Shown here: positions 58,688-64,000 of the stretch, in pieces
Numbering within the stretch: position 1 is the first letter of the stretch
How the letters are laid out: the number at the start of each line of letters is the position of its first letter
NCBI GenBank assembly: GCA_963676345.2
Contig: CAXXTS010000005.1
Span: forward strand, 806,001 to 870,000
Direction of reading: 5' to 3'
Source: G963665925 sp963676345
GTDB taxonomy: Bacteria; Bacillota; Clostridia; Peptostreptococcales; Acidaminobacteraceae
Length of the DNA: 64,000 nucleotides
Position numbers and translations under genes: made by a program
The notes under the pieces: generated by a model
What the model saw: only the letters and a program-made list of their open reading frames with translations
What the model was told of the DNA's origin: nothing
Databases searched by the model: none

Positions 58688-59833
58688 TTACTTTGTTGAA
58701 TGGGCCAGCAGGGTATAATATAACTCTTGAACACCCTTCCACCAATTTGGGTCTTCGGCGTATCGCCTATTTAGCCATTTAAATGGATTGAAGCCTGTAG
58801 GCCTTGTTTCCAGTATGCTGCGGATTGTGCCAGCAGCAACCTCGCAAGAATCGTGTAGCGTCGTATTATACTCGGTCCAACTCATGTATACATTAAATGG
58901 ATTATTCAGAATTTTAAGCGCGTAGGGATTGTCCCTTGGAACAAAACCCTGCTCTTGTCCAATAATTGCAAGTAGCAAAAGAGGGTGCACGTTGTATTCA
59001 AATGCGACTGAATCTATTACAGATAAGTATGAGTCATCAGTAAAGGCAGAGTTTCTTGAATGCAAATAGGTAATGACCTCTAGGTAATCTACACTATCAT
59101 ATACAAGAAAATCCGGGAAGCCAGGTTGCTCCCTACTGTAGATTTTATGTACGATGGTGCTGAGTATCTTTTTTTCAGGCACTTCTTGTTGAAGAATGGT
59201 GCTAGCGTGAACAAAACTAATGCCTTCCAGCTGTGTTCTTGACCCTGTAAAGCTATGTATAAGTGTCATTACTGGAAGCATAATGACAAAAGCAAGCAGG
59301 ATTAAAGCAAGACTATGATGTTTCTTTTGTACTATTTTTCTGAAAAGACTTGAAATCACATGAATAATATTAGTAAAATATACCGATAAAAGGCTACTGG
59401 AATTAGACGGGTGGGCATTTGCAGGCATGAAGGCACTTGCTTCAGGATCAATTGCTTTAATGATGCTCAGAAGCTGATCTTCATCGAGCGGGGTGTCTGT
59501 ATAAGTATCAAACCACTTTGATAAATATGCACCTGATTCCTCTTGTAGAGCATTCGAATGAATGATGCCACATAAAATATCCTTTTGAGTAACATATATG
59601 GCGTTTTGTTCTATTGAAAGACGGTAAATAGCCATGCGTATTTCCGTCATTTGAGTTTCGCTTAATCCGTTTAAATAAGCGTCCAGTTTATCGTTAAGAT
59701 ACTGAGCTAAAAGCCTGGCCCTAAACTTCGGGTCTGAAGTCGGATGGTTTCGGCGGATTGAACGCTTCATTTCAAGGATGATTTCGTCATCTAAAATTAT
59801 ATTGTGATCTAGGCATTGAAGGATATCGTGCAT
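58688..59833 (-). CDS. Membrane-anchored lysozyme-like protein
   Basis: The 381-residue protein has a cytoplasmic N-terminal helical domain (residues about 1-165), one membrane helix (about 175-195; ALILLAFVIMLPVMTLI) and an extracytoplasmic C-terminal domain. That domain resembles lysozyme/glucosaminidase folds (FEYNVHPLLLLAIIGQEQGF, NPYALKILNNPFNVYMSW, CEVAAGTIRSIL). Glu292 in GQEQGF could be catalytic. It starts after AAGGGGGTT and probably leads the DUF1850 gene. Cell-wall cleavage is an inference from fold-like motifs. Confidence 0.65.
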   Translation of the reverse strand: MHDILQCLDHNIILDDEIILEMKRSIRRNHPTSDPKFRARLLAQYLNDKLDAYLNGLSETQMTEIRMAIYRLSIEQNAIYVTQKDILCGIIHSNALQEESGAYLSKWFDTYTDTPLDEDQLLSIIKAIDPEASAFMPANAHPSNSSSLLSVYFTNIIHVISSLFRKIVQKKHHSLALILLAFVIMLPVMTLIHSFTGSRTQLEGISFVHASTILQQEVPEKKILSTIVHKIYSREQPGFPDFLVYDSVDYLEVITYLHSRNSAFTDDSYLSVIDSVAFEYNVHPLLLLAIIGQEQGFVPRDNPYALKILNNPFNVYMSWTEYNTTLHDSCEVAAGTIRSILETRPTGFNPFKWLNRRYAEDPNWWKGVQELYYTLLAHSTK

Positions 59834-59974
59834 GAACTTAACCCCCTTGACAAACTTATGTATATCATATCAAAAAAACATAAGTATAATCCATAAAAAT
59901 CAATTTATTTCTACGGCGTAATGTGATAAAATAGGACTAACCTACTAGTGGTGGTCAGAAAAGATGTGATTATA

Positions 59975-60838
59975 ATGATAATTGACGCAAAGACAAAAGG
60001 CCTTGCTCTTCTAGGCCATCCTGTAGAACACTCGTTTTCACCAGCTATTCATAATGCAATCAGTGAATCGTTAAAACTAAACTATGTTTATACAGCACAT
60101 GACGTTTATCCCAGTTTTGTTTCGGAGGCTGTCATAGGACTTCATGCATTGGGTTACAGAGGGTCAAATGTCACAGTGCCTCATAAAACGGAAGTCATGC
60201 AGAGCTTGACGCAAATAACGGATGAAGCAAAGCTCATAGGTGCTGTTAACACAATTTTATTCGACAAGAAGGAACGAATAGGATATAATACTGATTGTTA
60301 TGGATTTTCTAAAATGCTTGAAGACGAAGGTGTAAACCTCAGTGGTAAAAAAGTCTTAGTATTAGGCACAGGAGGTGCATCGCGCGCAGTACTTGTTGCG
60401 TGTATGCTAAACAGTGTAAGTACATCCTATGTATGTTCAAGGCATTTAGAGAAGTCAAAGACATATCTTGAGTCTTTTGCAAATGTAGACAATCGCTTTG
60501 CAAATTGGGAAAGTGTTTCCTATGACATGTTGCCAGACGTATGTCAAAGTGTCGACTTTGATATAGTGATCAATTGTACACCGCTTGGTATGCATCCACA
60601 CGAAGCGTATACACCTGTTGAACCAGAATTGTTTAATACCCCATGTGTATTAGTCGATTTAATTTACAACCCCAAACAGACATTGTTTCTAGAGCGTGGT
60701 CATGCACTGGGCATGCAGACTGTAAACGGTCTTGGTATGCTCATACATCAAGCGCTTGAAGCCTACAGAATTTGGACTGGCAAAACAGAAACACCCGAGT
60801 TTGCAAAAAAAGCTTTGCAATTGCAAGGCGTAATATAA
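59975..60838 (+). CDS. aroE: Shikimate dehydrogenase
   Basis: The 287-residue enzyme reduces 3-dehydroshikimate with NADPH in the aromatic pathway. It has GHPVEHSFSPAIHNA, GSNVTVPHKTEVM with the catalytic Lys, GAVNTI, NTDCYGF with the catalytic Asp, the NADP loop VLGTGGASRAVLVA and NCTPLGMHP. The start at 59975 (MIIDAKTK) is chosen as closest to the family start; an in-frame GTG at 59948 is possible. It stands apart from other aro genes. Confidence 0.94.
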   Translation: MIIDAKTKGLALLGHPVEHSFSPAIHNAISESLKLNYVYTAHDVYPSFVSEAVIGLHALGYRGSNVTVPHKTEVMQSLTQITDEAKLIGAVNTILFDKKERIGYNTDCYGFSKMLEDEGVNLSGKKVLVLGTGGASRAVLVACMLNSVSTSYVCSRHLEKSKTYLESFANVDNRFANWESVSYDMLPDVCQSVDFDIVINCTPLGMHPHEAYTPVEPELFNTPCVLVDLIYNPKQTLFLERGHALGMQTVNGLGMLIHQALEAYRIWTGKTETPEFAKKALQLQGVI

Positions 60839-60910
60839 AGACCGTGAGTTAGAATCATATGAAGTGCAGCTAAAATTTGGACGCCTTAAGCTGTACGGAT
60901 GAAGTGGCGT

Positions 60911-60946
60911 AACCGGCTAATCGTATAGGATTAAGCCGGTTTTTTA
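60911..60946 (+). terminator. Terminator of aroE
   Basis: AACCGGCTAATC (60911-60922) pairs with GATTAAGCCGGTT (one bulged base), then TTTTTAG. The rest of the 304-bp gap to pilB is AT-rich without recognised sites. Confidence 0.85.
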
Positions 60947-61142
60947 GTACAAAAAATATGATTAAAATATACATGAATTCGTTATAACTAGCTCAGAATA
61001 AGCTATTTATGGGAATATGTTAAAAGCACGTTAATAAAGACCATAAATTAGAGGAAAATAGAGCCACGGTGCAGAAAATATATAGTTGCAGATTAAATAA
61101 TTTGCACTTTTTCAAGAATAGAATTGAAGCAGGAGTGATTCC

Positions 61143-62831
61143 ATGAAACAAAGAGAATCCTTTCGCCTTGGCGATCTACTCATCAAGGTTGGGGCTATTA
61201 CAAATGAACAACTAAAATTTGCACTTGAGCTTCAGAAAGAAAAACGCAAAAAACTGGGTGATGTGCTTCAAGAACTTGAATTTGTAACTGAAAAACAAAT
61301 TATTGAAGCGTTGGAATTTCAGCTGGGTATTCCCCAGGTTGATCTTGAAAAATACTACATAGACCCAGAAATTCCAAGGTTGGTCTCGGAGGAATTTGCG
61401 CGAAAGAACAAACTTATACCTATTAAAAAACAAGGTATGACGCTTCATGTAGCCATGTCAGACCCACTCAATATTATTGTTATCAATGATCTTGAAATTG
61501 TCACAGGCTTTCAGGTGGAACCTAGAATTGCTACAGAGAAGGATATTCTAGCTTCAATAAACACTTATTTCAGCAAACAAACAGCTGAGGAAGCTGTTGA
61601 AGAGTTTACAAAAGAGTTTGAAGTCACTGAAGAAGAAATTGACCAGAACCTTTTAAGAGAAATCAACAAGGCACCTGTTGTTAGGTTGGTTAATACAATC
61701 ATAGTTCAAGCGGCACAGTCGCGTGCTAGTGATATTCATATCGAACCGCAGGAAGAGTCGCTTCGTATTCGCTTTAGAGTGGATGGTGATTTACAGGAAG
61801 TTATGCGACCTGCTAAGCAGACGCATGGTGCTATTATAACGCGTATTAAAATTATGGCGAAGATGAATATTGCTGAACGTCGTATTCCGCAAGATGGTCG
61901 GATAGAGCTTGAAGTACAAGGGCGAGACTTAGACCTGCGTGTTTCTACAATTCCGACGATCTACGGTGAAAAAGTTGTAATTCGTATGCTAGACCGAAGC
62001 AACTTTTTAAGAAATACAAATGAGCTTGGTCTGAATGAGCATGAGAAAGACTTGTTTAAGGCTATTACAAACAGTCAAAACGGTATGATTCTTGTAACGG
62101 GGCCAACGGGTTCAGGTAAATCCACAACGGTTTATGCCTTGCTCTCAGAACTCAATGATTCAAAAAAGAATGTGATTACAGTAGAAGATCCGGTCGAATA
62201 CCGCATGAAAGGCGTTGTTCAGTCCCAGGTTAATCATAAAGCAGGTTTTGACTTTGCAAGAGGGCTCAAAGCCATGCTTCGTCAAGACCCCGATGTCATC
62301 ATGGTGGGTGAGATTCGTGACACGGAAACGGCTGAAATTGCTGTACGAGCGGGTGTGACCGGTCACTTGGTTTTATCGACCCTCCACACCAATAGTGCGG
62401 CGCAAACCATTAACAGACTGATTGATATGAATATTGAACGTTACCTTTTGGCGTCGTCTGTAGTTGCTATTATTGCTCAGACGCTGGTAAAAGTGATTTG
62501 TCCAAATTGCAAACTCCCTTATATTCCAGACACCAATGATTTAGAGATTCTGGGTTTTGCACATGATGCGGACATTGAACTCCATAAGGGGACTGGGTGC
62601 TCAGTATGCAAGCACACCGGGTATTTAGGCCGTACCGCGGTTTATGAGATCATGAAACTAGATACGACCGCTCGAAATATTATAATGGAACAGAGCAATC
62701 CTGAAGAACTCAGAACGTACATGAGGAAAATAGGCATGAAAACCCTTCAGGAAAATTGCCGTGAACTTGTACTAAGAGGCGACACGACACTTGAAGAGCT
62801 ACTAAGAATTTCCTACTCGCTAGAAGGGTAA
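61143..62831 (+). CDS. pilB: Type IV pilus assembly ATPase PilB
   Basis: The 562-residue ATPase powers pilus extension. Residues about 8-150 are the T2SSE N-domain (RLGDLLIKVGAITNEQL repeated as KKLGDVLQELEFVTEKQI). The core has Walker A GPTGSGKST (about 318-326), the Asp box VEDPVEYRM, Walker B DPDVIMVGEIRD and the His box LSTLHTNSA. A tetracysteine zinc motif (CPNC and CSVC, about 455-490) is typical of PilB/GspE rather than PilT. It heads pilB-pilT-pilC. Confidence 0.95.
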   Translation: MKQRESFRLGDLLIKVGAITNEQLKFALELQKEKRKKLGDVLQELEFVTEKQIIEALEFQLGIPQVDLEKYYIDPEIPRLVSEEFARKNKLIPIKKQGMTLHVAMSDPLNIIVINDLEIVTGFQVEPRIATEKDILASINTYFSKQTAEEAVEEFTKEFEVTEEEIDQNLLREINKAPVVRLVNTIIVQAAQSRASDIHIEPQEESLRIRFRVDGDLQEVMRPAKQTHGAIITRIKIMAKMNIAERRIPQDGRIELEVQGRDLDLRVSTIPTIYGEKVVIRMLDRSNFLRNTNELGLNEHEKDLFKAITNSQNGMILVTGPTGSGKSTTVYALLSELNDSKKNVITVEDPVEYRMKGVVQSQVNHKAGFDFARGLKAMLRQDPDVIMVGEIRDTETAEIAVRAGVTGHLVLSTLHTNSAAQTINRLIDMNIERYLLASSVVAIIAQTLVKVICPNCKLPYIPDTNDLEILGFAHDADIELHKGTGCSVCKHTGYLGRTAVYEIMKLDTTARNIIMEQSNPEELRTYMRKIGMKTLQENCRELVLRGDTTLEELLRISYSLEG

Positions 62832-62859
62832 ATAAGGGAGTTTAACAGGGGAGGCATTC

Positions 62860-63915
62860 ATGCTGGACATAAAAGATATTTTGGGAACAGCAACCGAAAT
62901 GGGCGCGTCTGATATACATCTAACCGTAGGTGTTCCGCCTGTAATGCGCATTGATGGACAACTGGTCCACATGCAGGATAAAGACAGACTTATGCCAAAT
63001 GACACAGAAGCACTTGGTAAGAGTTTAATGGATGAGTACACATTATCGCGATTTGAAGAAAAGGGTGAAGTGGATTTTTCCTATTCAATTGTTGGCTTCG
63101 GACGCTTTCGTGTTAACGTTTATAAACAGCGTGGCACCGTAGGCATGGCACTGAGAACGGTACCCCTTTCTGTACCAGAAATAGATGATTTGGGTCTGCC
63201 GCCAATACTAAAAGAGCTTTCTATGAAAAAGCGTGGGCTGATTTTAGTAACAGGACCTACGGGTTCGGGTAAGTCAACAACACTGGCTTCTATGATTAAT
63301 TATATGAATAAGCACCGCAATGGGCATATCATTACCCTGGAAGACCCTATAGAATACTTGCACCGACATGGCAAATGCATTGTCAACCAAAGAGAAGTCG
63401 GTCATGATACCTTTTCATATGCAGCGGCACTGCGCGCTGCACTTAGACAAGATCCAGACATCATTCTCATTGGAGAGATGCGTGACCTTGAAACCATTTC
63501 GACAGCAGTGACAGCGGCTGAGACAGGCCATTTGGTGCTTTCAACCCTTCATACTATAGGTGCGGTTCAGACAATAGATAGAATTATAGACGTATTTCCG
63601 CCGGACCAGCAACAACAAATCAAAATCCAGCTGTCCAGTGTGCTTGAAGGGGTTATATCCCAACAGCTGATAAAGCAGACTGACAAAAAGGGCCGTATTG
63701 CAGCGCTGGAAATTATGCTAGCCAATGCGGCAATTCGAAACCATATACGTGAAGGCAAGACCCACCAAATTCTATCGGCCCTTCAAACAGGCCGAAAACA
63801 TGGCATGGTGACTATGGATGCATACTTAACTGAGCTGTACCGTCAAGGTTTAATAAGCTACAACGATGCAATACTGCATGCCGTTGACAGGGATATGCTC
63901 TCAAGACTTTTATAA
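62860..63915 (+). CDS. pilT: Type IV pilus retraction ATPase PilT
   Basis: The 351-residue ATPase drives pilus retraction, hence twitching and possibly DNA uptake. Motifs are ASDIHLTVGVPPVMRIDG, Walker A GPTGSGKST, ITLEDPIEYLHRH, Walker B DPDIILIGEMRD, the PilT-typical AAETGHLVLSTLHT and the HQILSALQTG C-terminal element. It starts 28 bp after pilB with GGGGAGGC before ATG. Confidence 0.95.
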   Translation: MLDIKDILGTATEMGASDIHLTVGVPPVMRIDGQLVHMQDKDRLMPNDTEALGKSLMDEYTLSRFEEKGEVDFSYSIVGFGRFRVNVYKQRGTVGMALRTVPLSVPEIDDLGLPPILKELSMKKRGLILVTGPTGSGKSTTLASMINYMNKHRNGHIITLEDPIEYLHRHGKCIVNQREVGHDTFSYAAALRAALRQDPDIILIGEMRDLETISTAVTAAETGHLVLSTLHTIGAVQTIDRIIDVFPPDQQQQIKIQLSSVLEGVISQQLIKQTDKKGRIAALEIMLANAAIRNHIREGKTHQILSALQTGRKHGMVTMDAYLTELYRQGLISYNDAILHAVDRDMLSRLL

Positions 63916-63929
63916 AGGCGGTGTAAACC

Positions 63930-64000
63930 ATGCCGATATATCAGTATAAAGGCAAAAATGCGAGCGGGCAGACTGTAAAAGGCAGTATGGAGGCAGACTC
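63930..64000 (+). CDS. pilC: PilC inner-membrane platform protein (5' end, cut by window)
   Basis: The first 23 codons, opening MPIYQYKGKNASGQ, match the usual PilC/GspF N-terminus (a Y-x-Y-K-G-x-x-x-x-G pattern). It follows pilT by 14 bp after GGCGGTG, in the normal pilB-pilT-pilC order. The rest lies outside the window. Confidence 0.85.
   Translation, partial: MPIYQYKGKNASGQTVKGSMEAD

Noticed and set aside
60948..61142. Possible cyclic-di-GMP riboswitch before pilB
   Set aside because: Such elements often precede pilus genes in Clostridia, but the conserved GEMM-I core strings and tetraloop are not visible in this AT-rich gap.
1..64000. CRISPR arrays, tRNA/rRNA genes, transposases, prophage or attachment sites
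   Set aside because: No regularly spaced repeats, cloverleaf sequences, transposase motifs or phage genes were seen on reading both strands.

Overview
The window looks like a chromosomal segment of a low-to-medium GC, Gram-positive-type anaerobe of the Clostridia. Supporting signs: sigma-A promoters (TTGACA-17-TATAAT), strong AGGAGG ribosome sites, a T-box leader on alaS, the IreB/RuvX/DUF1292 gene trio, RNase J, a YlbF-family protein, a SpoVB-type flippase, the YfmF/YfmH pair, and many lipoboxes. The genus cannot be fixed from sequence alone; a Fusibacter/Acidaminobacter-like member of the Clostridia would fit but is a guess. No tRNA or rRNA genes, insertion sequences, prophage genes or CRISPR arrays were seen.

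Layout. 1-4.8 kb: a MarR regulator divergent from a kynureninase operon with two transporters, behind a promoter carrying three copies of one operator. 4.9-10.6 kb: a nucleoside phosphorylase, then a flavin redox island (ApbE flavin transferase, LysR regulator, a stand-alone NAD(P)H:FMN reductase, and a three-domain flavoprotein reductase whose N-terminus duplicates that FMN reductase). 10.6-15.1 kb: a Cache-GGDEF-EAL protein and a CoA-disulfide-reductase/tandem-rhodanese fusion with a CstR/CsoR-like operator. 15.1-17 kb: a FeMo-co-domain protein and a lipoprotein made of two near-identical repeats. 17.2-20.7 kb: a Tm-1-type locus in which the regulator is a fusion of the pathway's own TIM-barrel fold with an AraC DNA-binding domain. 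20.8-27.5 kb: a 947-residue lipoprotein, an orphan beta-propeller-like protein, YchF and a small TPR membrane protein.

27.7-46 kb is mostly housekeeping: YfmF/YfmH, Lgt, SpoVB-like flippase, TANGO2-like protein, omega-amidase-like hydrolase, IscR-IscS-IscU-MnmA, T-box-controlled AlaS, IreB-AKR-RuvX-DUF1292, Fur. 46-52 kb: RNase J, YlbF-like, MltG (as a lipoprotein), the tRNA wobble-uridine pair TrmR/TrhP, and Udk.

52-58.7 kb: a LytS/LytTR two-component system next to a TRAP-TAXI transporter whose promoter carries a 21-bp-spaced direct repeat of the LytTR type, followed by a convergent DUF1850 gene. 58.7-64 kb: a membrane-anchored lysozyme-like protein, AroE, and the start of a type IV pilus operon (pilB, pilT, pilC cut by the window end).

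The most distinctive systems are the Tm-1-like locus with its enzyme-fold/AraC regulator, the self-contained flavinylated reductase island, and the LytTR-controlled TAXI transporter. All functional statements come from reading motifs by eye; no database search was run.
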